From positions 1 through 50,995 of the forward strand of contig SXOO01000008.1 in assembly GCA_005776725.1 (NCBI GenBank): a stretch of DNA of 50,995 nucleotides, given 5' to 3'. This DNA comes from Pseudomonadota bacterium (GTDB taxonomy: Bacteria > Myxococcota_A > UBA9042 > GCA-2863065). Positions 35,800 to 44,284 of the stretch are shown here, one piece after another. How positions within the stretch are numbered: the stretch's first letter is position 1; the number at the start of each line of letters is the position of its first letter. Below the pieces are notes generated by a model that saw only the letters and a program-made list of their open reading frames with translations, did no database searches and was not told where the DNA came from. Position numbers and translations under genes: made by a program.

Positions 35800-36021
35800 G
35801 TGCGTGACGGCAGCGTGTGGGATACGTCGGGCACTTGGCCGGTCCACGATCACGCGGGCACCCTCGAGAACCTCTCGCGTGGACTCTTCGCCGCGATCGT
35901 CGTGAAGTCCCCCGAGGAAGAGGGGAAGATCCAACGCGATTACCTGCTCATCTTCCACGACTTCGACATGAACTGGTTCATGGGCCTCGAAGGGCCGCCC
36001 ATGGTCGGCAGCGGCCACTGA
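35800..36021 (+). pseudogene. Probable multicopper-oxidase domain fragment
   Basis: An open frame of 73 residues contains GTWPVHDHAGTLENLSRG followed by LFAAIVVKS and RDYLLIFHDFDMNWFMGLEG. The first part resembles the copper-ligand motif of cupredoxin/multicopper oxidase domains (PGTW..H.H....G..G...V), and the second resembles the entry strand of the next domain. A stop codon lies immediately upstream and the frame ends after GSGH, so both sides of a full-length oxidase (normally over 300 residues) are missing. Read as a decayed fragment; a short functional protein is possible. Confidence 0.45.
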
Positions 36022-36077
36022 CCGCGGAGACGTCGGAGTATCGCGAGCGTCGGCCCGGAGTTTAGAGAGCGGGCCCG

Positions 36078-37010
36078 CTACTGAGCGACGCTACCGTCGC
36101 TGACCTGTACACGTAGCGGGCGATCGCCTTCGCGTTCGATCACCAGGACGCCTCGCTTCTCGTGAATGGTCGCGCAGTTCAGAGAGAGGCCGCCTTCCTC
36201 GGCCTGCCCCCGTGGGAAGGTGCCGTCGAGCGGAGTGGACCAGAGCGCCGTCCAGTCCGTGAGCGACCACGCCGTCACGGCGCCCTGCGAGGCGACGACC
36301 AACTTCCCAGCGCTGCAGGCCACACCGACGCCCATCCGGCCACCGATCAGGCTCGCAGGAGGGGCGGTGTCGAGGGTGGTCGCCAAAACGACCGGCGCTC
36401 CGCCCGCGAACACGGCGAAGCCGAGGAGGTGCTCGTGCCGCGTACCACCGGCCGTGATGGACGTATTCGATCCGAGGTGGTGAAGGGCCAACTGGACGGT
36501 CTCCGCACCCGGTTTGCCGTCCAGGTTCACGCGGCAGAGGCAACCGTTCAACTTCCGCCAATCGCCCGCCGGCAGCGCGGCGAGGCGCTCCCCCTTCGAG
36601 GGCTTCGGGGGCGGCGGGGCCGGTACTTCCGGTACTATCGGCGCCGTCTCGGGCTCCGGGAGCGAGGAGGGTGCCGGCTCTGGCGCGGCTGCGGGCTCCT
36701 CAGGCGCTGGCGGCTCTGCGACAGCCGTCTTCGTGACTGGCGGCGGTGCGCTGGCCGGCACCCCGGCGTCGGCCCCCCCGCGGCCGGCCGCGAGAATGAG
36801 CGCGCTACCAGCCCCGCCGAGGACCAGCAGCGCGAGGATGAAAGCGAGAGGCCGCGACCCTCCGCTGACCCTCGCAGATCCCGGAGGCGCCGGCGCGCCC
36901 CCGGCGGGAGGCAACACCAACGCCGAAGCGCAGTAGCTGCAGGCTCCGGTCTGGACCGCCGCTGTTGTCGCTGTCGCTCCGCAGCTTGGACACCTGGTTG
37001 TACGCGCCAT
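36078..37010 (-). CDS. Zinc-ribbon membrane protein with PQQ-like C-terminal domain
   Basis: Protein of 310 residues (ATG 37010 after GGAGGAAGT). The N-terminus is a zinc ribbon (CPSC near residue 7 and CSYC near residue 24), followed by a membrane segment (LAFILALLVLGGAGSALILAAG), a Pro/Ala/Glu-rich linker (about residues 85-140), and a beta-rich domain with GKLVVASQGAVTAWSLTDW and LWSTPLDGTFPRG, which resemble PQQ/WD-type blades. The topology would put the zinc ribbon in the cytoplasm and the propeller-like part outside. Similar zinc-ribbon/TM designs are common in Myxococcota; the role is unknown. Confidence 0.65.
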   Translation of the reverse strand: MARTTRCPSCGATATTAAVQTGACSYCASALVLPPAGGAPAPPGSARVSGGSRPLAFILALLVLGGAGSALILAAGRGGADAGVPASAPPPVTKTAVAEPPAPEEPAAAPEPAPSSLPEPETAPIVPEVPAPPPPKPSKGERLAALPAGDWRKLNGCLCRVNLDGKPGAETVQLALHHLGSNTSITAGGTRHEHLLGFAVFAGGAPVVLATTLDTAPPASLIGGRMGVGVACSAGKLVVASQGAVTAWSLTDWTALWSTPLDGTFPRGQAEEGGLSLNCATIHEKRGVLVIEREGDRPLRVQVSDGSVAQ

Positions 37011-37078
37011 ACTTCCTCCAGCTCACAGGTTGACACGAAAGGCCTCCAAGTCACTCATTCAGGCCGTCGCTGCCGCGA

Positions 37079-37261
37079 TCATCGCTTCGGGGCACCTCGC
37101 GCCGCACCGCGTCGCGCGGGGGCCGTCGTCACCTGGGTCATGTAGCGGATGAGGCTCGCCGGGACTCGGACGAGCGCTCCTGCAATCGTGGGCTCTGCGC
37201 CCGTCATGGTCACAGGGGTTTGGTCCGGCTTGACCTCCACCAAGGCCCCGGCGGGGCTCAT
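37079..37261 (-). CDS. Possible small ORF, doubtful
   Basis: A 60-codon frame with high third-position GC (MSPAGALVEVKPDQTPVTM, then LIRYMTQVTTAP) lies just upstream of the zinc-ribbon gene on the same strand. There is no strong Shine-Dalgarno and no known family. Together with the neighbouring frame ending at 37258 it may be a decayed gene. The rest of 37011-37423 shows nothing else. Confidence 0.25.
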   Translation of the reverse strand: MSPAGALVEVKPDQTPVTMTGAEPTIAGALVRVPASLIRYMTQVTTAPARRGAARGAPKR

Positions 37262-37423
37262 GAACCCGAACCTGGGTGCTGAGCCCTCGTCCAGAAGTCC
37301 TGGCAGGTCTGGCCCCCGAAGGCCAAGAGCGTCTGCTTCATGAGGAAGTGCTCGGGGCTGAGGCGGCGTCCACGTCCTGTCGGCCCTGGTTCGAACGCAG
37401 ACCGGATGATAGTAGGTGCGCAG

Positions 37424-38665
37424 ATGACTGCCTCACGCTTCGCTCTTTGCCTCATGCTCTTCCCGATGTTCGCGCACGCGACCCCGCCCTCGTGGGCGCT
37501 GACGGTGCTCGAGAAGCACAAGGGCTCACTCTTCGACGAGTACCCTCCGGTCGTGTGCGCTCTTCAGACCCTCCTCGGCAAAGACTACGCGACACTGATC
37601 GACGCCGAGAACGACGGGGGGAGCCCCGGCCTTGATGACGAGGTCCTTGGAACCGCCGACCGTGCTGGGGGTGTCGCGGAGTTTCGGGCGCTCTGGCAGT
37701 CCGCGTCCGCACGTCTCCTCTGGGTCCATCCCGACGGCGGCCTGATTGTCGGCCTCGCCTTCGCGGAGGAGCCGTTTCGGATCGTGACGAACCGGGCGTC
37801 CCTGAAGGAGCGGCCGCCTGCTGTGGTGACCGCGTTCGTCGATTGGGTCCGGACGGTCGAGGACCGGGGCGGCGAGCTGCCCTGGAAGGAGGCGGTGCCT
37901 GTCTGGGACGTGCGAAGTCGCGACCTCGCGGAGTGCCGAGGCGACGCCTCGGAGGCGGAGGCCGAGATCTTCCGGGCGATCGGCGCCGGCAAGCGGTGCG
38001 ACGCGAACATCGCGACCATGGGGATCTTCGCGGACGCGCCCATGCTCATCGTCCCGGAGAAGGGGCAGCTCCGCGTCGCGTTGGCGCCTGAACCAAGGCC
38101 CCTCAGAGACGGAGAGAAGGCCGCGTTCCTCGTGGACGGGGACGTGGTCCAGCTCCTCCTCACGGACGCACTCGAGCTGGCCGAGCAGGCTGGCTTCGTC
38201 TGCGCCTACTACCGCGCCAAGTCTGGGACCGTGTCGGCCGGCTGGGTGCCTCGGCCGCGCGCGGTGCCGATCCCGCAGGACCGGGCCGCACTCACGGCGC
38301 TGCTGAAGCCGCTGGGGGAGCCGAAGGGCTGGCTTCCGAAGGCGCGCAACTGGCTCGGCTTCCCGGGCAAGCACGCCGACACGCGGTATTCGGTCGGGGC
38401 CACGATCCAACTGAGAGGGAAGCGGCTCACGCTGAAGCTTGGGAGCACGTTCGGCGGGCGGGAGGGGGATCCGCCCTCCGGCGAGGACGAGACACCCGTC
38501 TGTGAGAACACCGTACGGCTGACCCTCGAGGCGCCTCGCGTGGGCACTGGCGAGGATGACCACATCACCGTGGTCGCGGTGCGATTCAACAATGCGCTCT
38601 GGATCGAGGCGGGAGGCTTCTGCGACGACAACGGCTTCAAGGGCCTCTTCTACCCGGTCCCGTGA
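37424..38665 (+). CDS. Secreted hypothetical protein
   Basis: Protein of 413 residues with a clear signal peptide (MTASRFALCLMLFPMFAHA). I chose ATG 37424, which has AGTAGG upstream, over an in-frame ATG at 37340 that would bury the signal. The mature protein has a segment RSRDLAECRGDASEAEAEIF, a SH3-like strand GTVSAGWVPRPRAVPIP, and a C-terminal all-beta part (TIQLRGKRLTLKLGSTF, ITVVAVRFNNALWIEAGGFC). No named family is recognised. It is a lone gene in the 33-40 kb block. Confidence 0.65.
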   Translation: MTASRFALCLMLFPMFAHATPPSWALTVLEKHKGSLFDEYPPVVCALQTLLGKDYATLIDAENDGGSPGLDDEVLGTADRAGGVAEFRALWQSASARLLWVHPDGGLIVGLAFAEEPFRIVTNRASLKERPPAVVTAFVDWVRTVEDRGGELPWKEAVPVWDVRSRDLAECRGDASEAEAEIFRAIGAGKRCDANIATMGIFADAPMLIVPEKGQLRVALAPEPRPLRDGEKAAFLVDGDVVQLLLTDALELAEQAGFVCAYYRAKSGTVSAGWVPRPRAVPIPQDRAALTALLKPLGEPKGWLPKARNWLGFPGKHADTRYSVGATIQLRGKRLTLKLGSTFGGREGDPPSGEDETPVCENTVRLTLEAPRVGTGEDDHITVVAVRFNNALWIEAGGFCDDNGFKGLFYPVP

Positions 38666-39241
38666 CGGTCAGGGAGTACGCCCCCTCGGCCGCTCCGACC
38701 CCGAGATAACGCAGAGACCCATCCGGCTGGGCGGGAGCGACATCCACAGCGCCTGGAGCCCGCGCGGGCCCCGGGGCATTCCCATGGCCTTCCATCTGCG
38801 CCCGCTCGGCACAGGGATTCGACGTCCACGCGGGCGTCGCCATCCCGGCCCATGCCCGAGACGCGCTCGAACGACTGCTGCGCTACCTCGCGCGCGCCGT
38901 TGCCACTCTCCCGCCTCAGTCTCCGCGGGAATGGGAGTGCTCTTCGCCGAGCTCGCCCCCCAGGTCCTCGGGCGTGCGTTGGCGTCCCGGGAGCTCGCGT
39001 TTCGGGACTACATGCGGCTCGCCGCGAATCGACCGTCCGAGTCGGACCGTCTGGCGGCCGTGAAGGCCGTGCTCGACGAAGCGCAAGTCCGAGCCGCACC
39101 TGAGACCGGCACCGGCGGAACGGGGTCGACGGCCGAGCCCCTGACGCGGGCTGACGCATCCACCCACGCGGCTGGGCGCGGCCGATGGCTCCGGGAGCGA
39201 GCCCTGGAGTGCAGGAGGGTTTACGGCGCCCATGTGAAGTC
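38666..39241. other. Gene-poor stretch holding a transposase remnant
   Basis: Apart from the IS91-type fragment at 38797-38904, frames here are short and broken. A frame from ATG 38931 (MGVLFAELAPQVLGRALAS) reads well for about 80 codons but runs into the following gene and has no ribosome site, so I leave it uncalled. Confidence 0.5.
38797..38904 (+). mobile_element. IS91-type transposase fragment
   Basis: The frame through 38815 translates as QGFDVHAGVAIPAHARDAL followed by ERLLRYLARA. This matches the conserved core of IS91-like (Y2, rolling-circle) transposases, GF.LHA.V....DR..LERL.RY..RP. Only about 35 residues survive, preceded by CAR and followed by unrelated sequence; the catalytic tyrosines are absent. 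It is a dead remnant, oriented as the plus strand. Confidence 0.7.
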
Positions 39242-39250
39242 TGTTAGTCT
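39242..39250 (+). promoter_or_regulatory. Extended -10 element, leaderless type
   Basis: TGTTAGTCT gives a TGn extension directly before TAGTCT (39245-39250); ATG 39260 follows after 9 nt with no Shine-Dalgarno. No good -35 is visible. Confidence 0.35.
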
Positions 39251-39259
39251 CGAACCATC

Positions 39260-40111
39260 ATGGCGACAATGCTTCGAACCGCGCTCCTCCTCACGCTTCT
39301 CCCCTGCGCGGCGCTGGCGGTGCCGCCCTTCCTCACGGTGCAGGGCCGGCTCACGAACCTCGCCGGACAACCCGTGAACGACAAGATGACCATCACCGTG
39401 TCCCTCCTCGACTCGGAGGACGCACTCGTGCCCTTCCACACGGAGTCGTTCATCGGCGTGAACGTCATCGACGGCGTCTTCAGTACGACGCTCGGGACGC
39501 AGTTGCCGCTGGACCCGATGGTGTTCGACGGGCTCGACTTCGCCTACGCGCAGGTGTCGGTCGACGGGGTCCCCATCGGGCAACCGTTCCCGCTCGAGAG
39601 CGTCGCATTCGCGATGAAGGCCGCGGCGGCCGATATGGCTCACAGGGCCTTGGGCCTAGAGGCCAGGTCGGCACCAACCGTGACGTGCAACGCCGGGAGT
39701 CTCGGGCGCATGTATCTGAACACGACGGACTCTCGCGTGCACTACTGCACCGGTACCGCGTGGGAGGTGTACATGGGGCCGGCGGGACCAACGGGGCCGG
39801 TGGGGCCACAGGGACCGAAGGGGGACAGCGGCGCGACGGGGCAGCAGGGACCGGAGGGCGACGCGGGCCCGACCGGACTACAGGGTCCGAAAGGGGAGGT
39901 TGGCGCCACCGGTCCGCAGGGACCTCCGGGACCCACGACGGGGATCGTTCGGACCAACTGTTTCTGGACCGGTTACGTGAACGTCATGGACGGCCCCATG
40001 GACTATACCTGCCCGAACAACGGCTTCATTGCGGGCATGCAGAGCTACCACAACAACAACACCGAGGATCGCCAGTACCAGTTCTACTGTTGCCAGCTGA
40101 CCCATCAGTAG
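39260..40111 (+). CDS. Secreted collagen-like protein with dermatopontin-like C-terminus
   Basis: Protein of 283 residues with signal peptide [20 protein letters not shown]. Residues about 21-130 are a beta domain ([37 protein letters not shown]) of a type often placed before phage-tail-like or collagen-like regions. A Cys-containing insert ([20 protein letters not shown]) follows. Residues 173-226 are 18 uninterrupted Gly-X-Y triplets. The last 50 residues read [43 protein letters not shown], close to the repeat of animal dermatopontin (C.W....Y.C.NNG..AG.QS......DR.WQFYCC). A trimeric surface filament is a fair inference. Confidence 0.8.
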   Translation: MATMLRTALLLTLLPCAALAVPPFLTVQGRLTNLAGQPVNDKMTITVSLLDSEDALVPFHTESFIGVNVIDGVFSTTLGTQLPLDPMVFDGLDFAYAQVSVDGVPIGQPFPLESVAFAMKAAAADMAHRALGLEARSAPTVTCNAGSLGRMYLNTTDSRVHYCTGTAWEVYMGPAGPTGPVGPQGPKGDSGATGQQGPEGDAGPTGLQGPKGEVGATGPQGPPGPTTGIVRTNCFWTGYVNVMDGPMDYTCPNNGFIAGMQSYHNNNTEDRQYQFYCCQLTHQ

Positions 40112-40136
40112 TCCGAACCCACAGGGCTTAGTGGCC

Positions 40137-40229
40137 CCCGACGACGAGTGCTCGGGGAGCTCGCTCTGCTGCTCGGTATCTGGCCGCAACCGAGCCAGTG
40201 CTTGCTCTGAGCCTCCTCTATTTCCCGTA
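40137..40229 (+). repeat. Direct repeat, copy B; broken 3' end of a repeat lipoprotein gene
   Basis: Matches 33168-33261. It encodes PDDECSGSSLCC and then shifts frame because one T is missing relative to copy A, so it is a gene remnant and not a coding end. The last 12 bp are the 3' end of the minus-strand hydrolase gene (stop 40218-40220). Similarity ceases abruptly upstream of 40137. Confidence 0.8.
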
Positions 40230-42587
40230 GACCTCGGCGCACGTCTTCGTCGGCGCGATGATCCGGGCCGGTGCGCCGGCCTCGAGGGAGGTGAGGAACT
40301 CCACCACCTGGCCGTGCAGGCCGCAGATGGGCGAGTCGTAGACGATCAGCTCGGGGAGCACTGCGACGGGCGGATACGGGTGTACGAAGCGTTGGGCGCA
40401 TAGCGTGCTCAGGACCTGGGCGTGACACGACCTCGACTGCCAGTAGATCGCGGCGGTGGTGGTCTTCCCACCGAACGTCACGTTGTTCTCCACGGCGGCG
40501 CCGTCATCGGGCGTGGCGACGATGCTCGCTGACCCGGGCATGGTGCCGTCCAGGGTCCACGGCGCGCCATCCCGAATGGTGGCGAGGCCCAGCGCGTTCG
40601 CGAACGTGGTCTGCGCAGGACCGTAGAGCGTCTCGTCCCATGAGTTGCCCGAGTGGAGCAGCGGCGTGAGCTTGTCGCTTTCCCGGTGGCGGAGAACGTA
40701 CGGCGCGTACGGGTGCGAGTCGCCGCGCTCGGTGAGCCAGGCCAGCATGCCCAGCGTCAGGTCCTGGAAGGAGTCGGCCTGAAGCTGCGGGACCGTGAGC
40801 TTCGAGCCGATCGTGACAGAGAGCACCGCGGACGCTTGGAGGGCGTTGGAGGGTGCCATGGGCATGTTGGCCCCAAGGATGTAGCTGGAGCCGACGCTGC
40901 CCACCACCCCACGAAACTGGTCGGTCGCCGCCACGAGGGCAGTGGTGAACGACGTGCCGAACGAGAGGCTCTCATGGTAGAGGCGCGTCGCGTCGAAGCT
41001 GAGGCCTGGAGCGACCACCGACCAGTCGCCCTCCACCGCATAGCGGAGCGCCATGTGGTTGTCGGCCGAGATCGTGATGAGGTTCGCCTCGATGATGTCT
41101 GGCTGGGCGCCCTCGACCACCGCGAAGAGCGGCGCCACCGCGGCGGCGGCCGAGGCAGCGTCTGAGACGTAGTCGGGGACGTAGCCCTCATCCCCCTCGC
41201 TCTTGCCGCTGTACCCGTTGTGGGTGTCGGGCGCCGTCGGCGCGATCACGTCCTCTGCGGCGACCCAGCTGGTGACCCGGCGCCCGCCGTGGAACACCAT
41301 ATCGACCATGAGCGTGGGGATCCCGACGCGGCAGTTGGCGTTGGCGTAGGAGATGCCGTCTGAGCGGATCGCGCCGCCCCCATGCTGGAAGAGCGCCAGC
41401 GGCAGCTTGGTCGGGTTCTCGACCTGCCCATTGCACAGGAACAGCGTGAACGGGACGGCGACCTTTGCGCGGGCCACAGCCTTGCCGTCTTTCCACTCGA
41501 GCGGCTTCGCGGCGACGGCCTCACCCTCGGCGACGAGGTTGAAGGAGGGCATCACGAACGAGCCGTTGTAGACCCCCCCGATCTCTGCGTGGTAGGTGCC
41601 GCCGGTGTAGACCGCCCCGCTCATCGCCTCGGCGCGCTCACGATTTCCGTCCCAGACGCCGGGGTTGTGCTCGTAGGGCGCGGTGGGGGCGCCGCCGAAG
41701 TACCCTTCGAGCGCCTCGCCGGTAACCAGGCCTCCGCGAACCCAGGCGCCCTCGCTCCAGCGCACCTTGTCCGTGATCGGCGCCAGCGTGGCCGTGTCTA
41801 CGCCGGCGAACACGCCCTTCGCGAAGTCGAGCACCGGCTGCGTGGAGAAGACCGTACCAACGAGGACGCCGCTCGGGTCGATGCCCGCAGTCTCGAAGTG
41901 GTCGCCCAGCGTGGCGAGATGGCCGTCGAGCGCCTCCGCGAATCCCGGGGACTGCACCAGCGCCGCGCCGCCGGCGAGCTTCGCTCCGGCGTCGATCCAG
42001 ACGGCGTAGGTGCTTTCCGGCATGAAGTAGTCGCCCCAGTTCGGCATGGCCCCAACCGCCTGCGCGGCCTCCGACCAGAGGACTCGGAGCGTGACCGGAC
42101 GACCCGCCTCCGGACCGGCGAGGCAGACCGCGTGCGCGGTCACCGTGGAGAGGTCGGCAGCGCCGTCGAGGAAGAACCAGACGGGCGAGCCCGAGCCGAA
42201 GCCCTTGCGGGTGGGCGCGATGGCGTCCACGAAGGCCCAGAGCTCAGGCTTCCCGAGGCCACCGACGATGGGGTCAGCGCCGAAAGCGGGCAGGGCGAGC
42301 CCCGAGGCCGTCTTGTAGAGGTCGTTCGGGAAAGGCGCTGCCGAGAGCGCTTGCTGCGGGTCGCTCCCGAACGCGAAGTGCGCGGCGTCCGCCCCCGTAT
42401 CGTCGCCGGGCGTCTCAGAGTCACCGCTGGGCGTCCCCGTATCGTCACCCGGCGATCCCGTGTCCCCCGCTGGGGCCTCCGAGTCCGTGGCGGGACCCGT
42501 CGTGTCCGAAGCGGCGGATGTGTCGTCAGACGAACATGCGATGCATCCCATGACGAGCAGCGGCATCCCCAAGAAGCGACGGATCAT
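40218..42587 (-). CDS. Large lipoprotein with alpha/beta-hydrolase features
   Basis: Lipoprotein of 789 residues (signal peptide ends near C15 or C18, VMGCIAC). A Thr/Asp/Gly/Pro linker occupies residues about 20-68. The central part has an oxyanion-type HGGG motif (LALFQHGGGAIRSDGISYA), a strand-loop VGIPTLMVDMVFHGGRR, and a later GVVGSVGSSYILG that could hold a nucleophile elbow; together they suggest a serine hydrolase, perhaps an esterase or depolymerase. The catalytic residues cannot be fixed by eye. AGGGAG precedes the ATG. It ends inside direct repeat copy B. Confidence 0.65.
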   Translation of the reverse strand: MIRRFLGMPLLVMGCIACSSDDTSAASDTTGPATDSEAPAGDTGSPGDDTGTPSGDSETPGDDTGADAAHFAFGSDPQQALSAAPFPNDLYKTASGLALPAFGADPIVGGLGKPELWAFVDAIAPTRKGFGSGSPVWFFLDGAADLSTVTAHAVCLAGPEAGRPVTLRVLWSEAAQAVGAMPNWGDYFMPESTYAVWIDAGAKLAGGAALVQSPGFAEALDGHLATLGDHFETAGIDPSGVLVGTVFSTQPVLDFAKGVFAGVDTATLAPITDKVRWSEGAWVRGGLVTGEALEGYFGGAPTAPYEHNPGVWDGNRERAEAMSGAVYTGGTYHAEIGGVYNGSFVMPSFNLVAEGEAVAAKPLEWKDGKAVARAKVAVPFTLFLCNGQVENPTKLPLALFQHGGGAIRSDGISYANANCRVGIPTLMVDMVFHGGRRVTSWVAAEDVIAPTAPDTHNGYSGKSEGDEGYVPDYVSDAASAAAAVAPLFAVVEGAQPDIIEANLITISADNHMALRYAVEGDWSVVAPGLSFDATRLYHESLSFGTSFTTALVAATDQFRGVVGSVGSSYILGANMPMAPSNALQASAVLSVTIGSKLTVPQLQADSFQDLTLGMLAWLTERGDSHPYAPYVLRHRESDKLTPLLHSGNSWDETLYGPAQTTFANALGLATIRDGAPWTLDGTMPGSASIVATPDDGAAVENNVTFGGKTTTAAIYWQSRSCHAQVLSTLCAQRFVHPYPPVAVLPELIVYDSPICGLHGQVVEFLTSLEAGAPARIIAPTKTCAEVYGK

Positions 42588-42672
42588 CTAGGCTCTCCCT
42601 TGTTCCGAGTGGCCGCGCATGATGGCCCTCCGTCCGTCCCCTTTCAAGCCGCGAAGCGGCCGAGGAGCATCA

Positions 42673-43134
42673 GTGTCGCTCATCACCGTGGGCCAAGAGG
42701 CCCCTGACTTCACCGCGCCCACCGACACCGGGGCCCTCCTCACCCTCTCCAGCCTCCGCGGTCGCCCGGTGATCCTCTACTTCTACCCGAAGGACGACAC
42801 CCCGGGCTGCACCACCGAGGCGTGCGGCTTCCGCGACGCCTTCCCGGCTTTCGAGGGCGCCACGGTGCTCGGCGTGTCGAAAGACAGCGTCAAGCGTCAC
42901 GCCTCCTTCAAGGCCAAGTACGGGCTCCCGTTCACCCTGGTGTCTGACGAGAGCGCCGGGATCTGCGAGGCGTACGGCGCATTCGGCGAGAAGACGCTGT
43001 ACGGGAAGAAGTACATGGGGATCCACCGGGTCACCGTGCTGATCGGCGCAGACGGGATCGTGAAGGCCACGTGGCCGAAGGTGGACGTGAAGAGCCATGC
43101 CGCCACGGTCAGCGGGGCCCTGGCAGCGCTGTGA
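42673..43134 (+). CDS. bcp: Thiol peroxidase of the Bcp/PrxQ type
   Basis: Cytoplasmic peroxiredoxin of 153 residues that reduces hydroperoxides. The family signature FYPKDDTPGCTTEACGFRD holds the peroxidatic Cys and, five residues on, the resolving Cys typical of Bcp. Other matches are GQEAPDFTAP at the start and FTLVSDESAGICEAYGAFG. GTG 42673 is taken because GAGGAG precedes it; upstream in-frame starts would add a non-family extension. The stop overlaps the start of ferrochelatase (GTGA), so peroxide defence and haem synthesis are coupled here. Confidence 0.93.
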   Translation: MSLITVGQEAPDFTAPTDTGALLTLSSLRGRPVILYFYPKDDTPGCTTEACGFRDAFPAFEGATVLGVSKDSVKRHASFKAKYGLPFTLVSDESAGICEAYGAFGEKTLYGKKYMGIHRVTVLIGADGIVKATWPKVDVKSHAATVSGALAAL

Positions 43135-44192
43135 CCGCCATTGTGAGCAGCGCCCGACCCCGTGCGCCGATCGGGGTGCTGGTGATGAACGTGGGCAGCC
43201 CGGAGGCGCCGGAGCCAGGCCCCGTGCGGACGTACCTCCGGGAGTTCTTGTCGGACCCGCGGGTCATCGACATCCACCCGCTCGCCCGGGGCCTCCTCCT
43301 CGAGTTGGTCATCCTGCCGACGCGCCCTCGAGCCTCGGCCGAGGCCTATCGGAAGGTCTGGACCTCCGAGGGCTCTCCGCTGCTGGTGAACTCGCGACGC
43401 TTCGCCAGCGAGCTGGGGCGTCTCCTCGGGCCGGAGTACCGCGTGGCGCTGGGCATGCGGTACGGGCAACCGTCCATCTCCGCGGCGCTCGACGCGTTCG
43501 CGGCGGAGGGGATCGACCGCGTCTTGCTCTTCCCGCTCTACCCCCAGTACGCGTCCTCCTCCACCGGCACGGCCCTCGAGGCCGCGATGGCGCACGCGGG
43601 CAAGGCGGAGACGGTGGCCTCGCTCACCGCGGTGCCGGCGTTCTACGACGACCCTGCCTTCGTGGGCGCGTTCGCCGAGCGGTGCCGCGCCGCGTTCGAG
43701 ACGCCCCCCGACCTCGTGCTCTTCAGCTTTCACGGGCTCCCCGAGCGCCACATGCGCAAGGGCGACACGTCCGGCGCCCACTGCCTTGCCTCGGCCACCT
43801 GCTGCGACCGCCTCGAGACCGTCAACCGCAACTGTTATCGCGCGCAGTGCTACGCCACGGCGCGCGGGATCGCACACGGGCTCGGGCTCGACGCCGCGCG
43901 GTACGAGGTCTCGTTCCAGAGCCGACTCGGGCGGACCCCGTGGATCAAGCCCTACACGGACGAGGTGGTGCCTGGGCTCCCCGCGCGCGGGGTGAAGCAC
44001 CTCGCGGTCGCGTGCCCGGCGTTCGTGGCCGATTGCCTGGAGACGCTCGAAGAGGTGGGAATGCGGCTGCGCCACGACTTCCTGAGGGCGGGCGGCGAGA
44101 CCTTTACGTTCGTGCCGTCGTTGAACGCGGAGCCTAGCTGGATCGCGGCCGCGGCGGCGCTGGTGCGACGCTTCGCGCCGGTGGAGTCCTAG
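43131..44192 (+). CDS. hemH: Ferrochelatase
   Basis: Enzyme of 353 residues that inserts iron into a porphyrin at the end of haem synthesis. Conserved segments are GVLVMNVGSPEAPEPGPV, YLREFLSDPRVIDI, GMRYGQPSI, LFPLYPQYASSSTGTA, the catalytic-His motif LFSFHGLPERH, CYATARGI, FQSRLGRTPWIKPYTDE, and ACPAFVADCLETLEE. Length is in the usual range. The start is GTG 43131, coupled to the peroxiredoxin stop. Whether it uses protoporphyrin IX or coproporphyrin III cannot be told from the sequence alone; both groups share these motifs. Confidence 0.93.
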   Translation: MTAIVSSARPRAPIGVLVMNVGSPEAPEPGPVRTYLREFLSDPRVIDIHPLARGLLLELVILPTRPRASAEAYRKVWTSEGSPLLVNSRRFASELGRLLGPEYRVALGMRYGQPSISAALDAFAAEGIDRVLLFPLYPQYASSSTGTALEAAMAHAGKAETVASLTAVPAFYDDPAFVGAFAERCRAAFETPPDLVLFSFHGLPERHMRKGDTSGAHCLASATCCDRLETVNRNCYRAQCYATARGIAHGLGLDAARYEVSFQSRLGRTPWIKPYTDEVVPGLPARGVKHLAVACPAFVADCLETLEEVGMRLRHDFLRAGGETFTFVPSLNAEPSWIAAAAALVRRFAPVES

Positions 44193-44284
44193 AGAACCTG
44201 CCGCGTCGCCGGTGATCCGGGCGCGCACGCCCCCCACGGGGGAACAGTCGGCGGAGCGCCTCTAGGCCTCGTGCCCAGGGCGGC

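Noticed and set aside
36166..36936. Plus-strand frames opposite the zinc-ribbon gene
   Set aside because: No start signals; the minus strand has a strong Shine-Dalgarno, zinc ribbon and membrane segment.
38931..39377. Frame beginning MGVLFAELAPQVL
   Set aside because: It has no ribosome site, runs into the signal-peptide region of the collagen-like gene and has no stop of its own before it.
39742..39957. Minus-strand frame with Gly-Pro triplets that also looks collagen-like
   Set aside because: Antisense of GGN-CCN codons reads as Gly/Pro again; the plus strand has a signal peptide, flanking domains and a promoter element.
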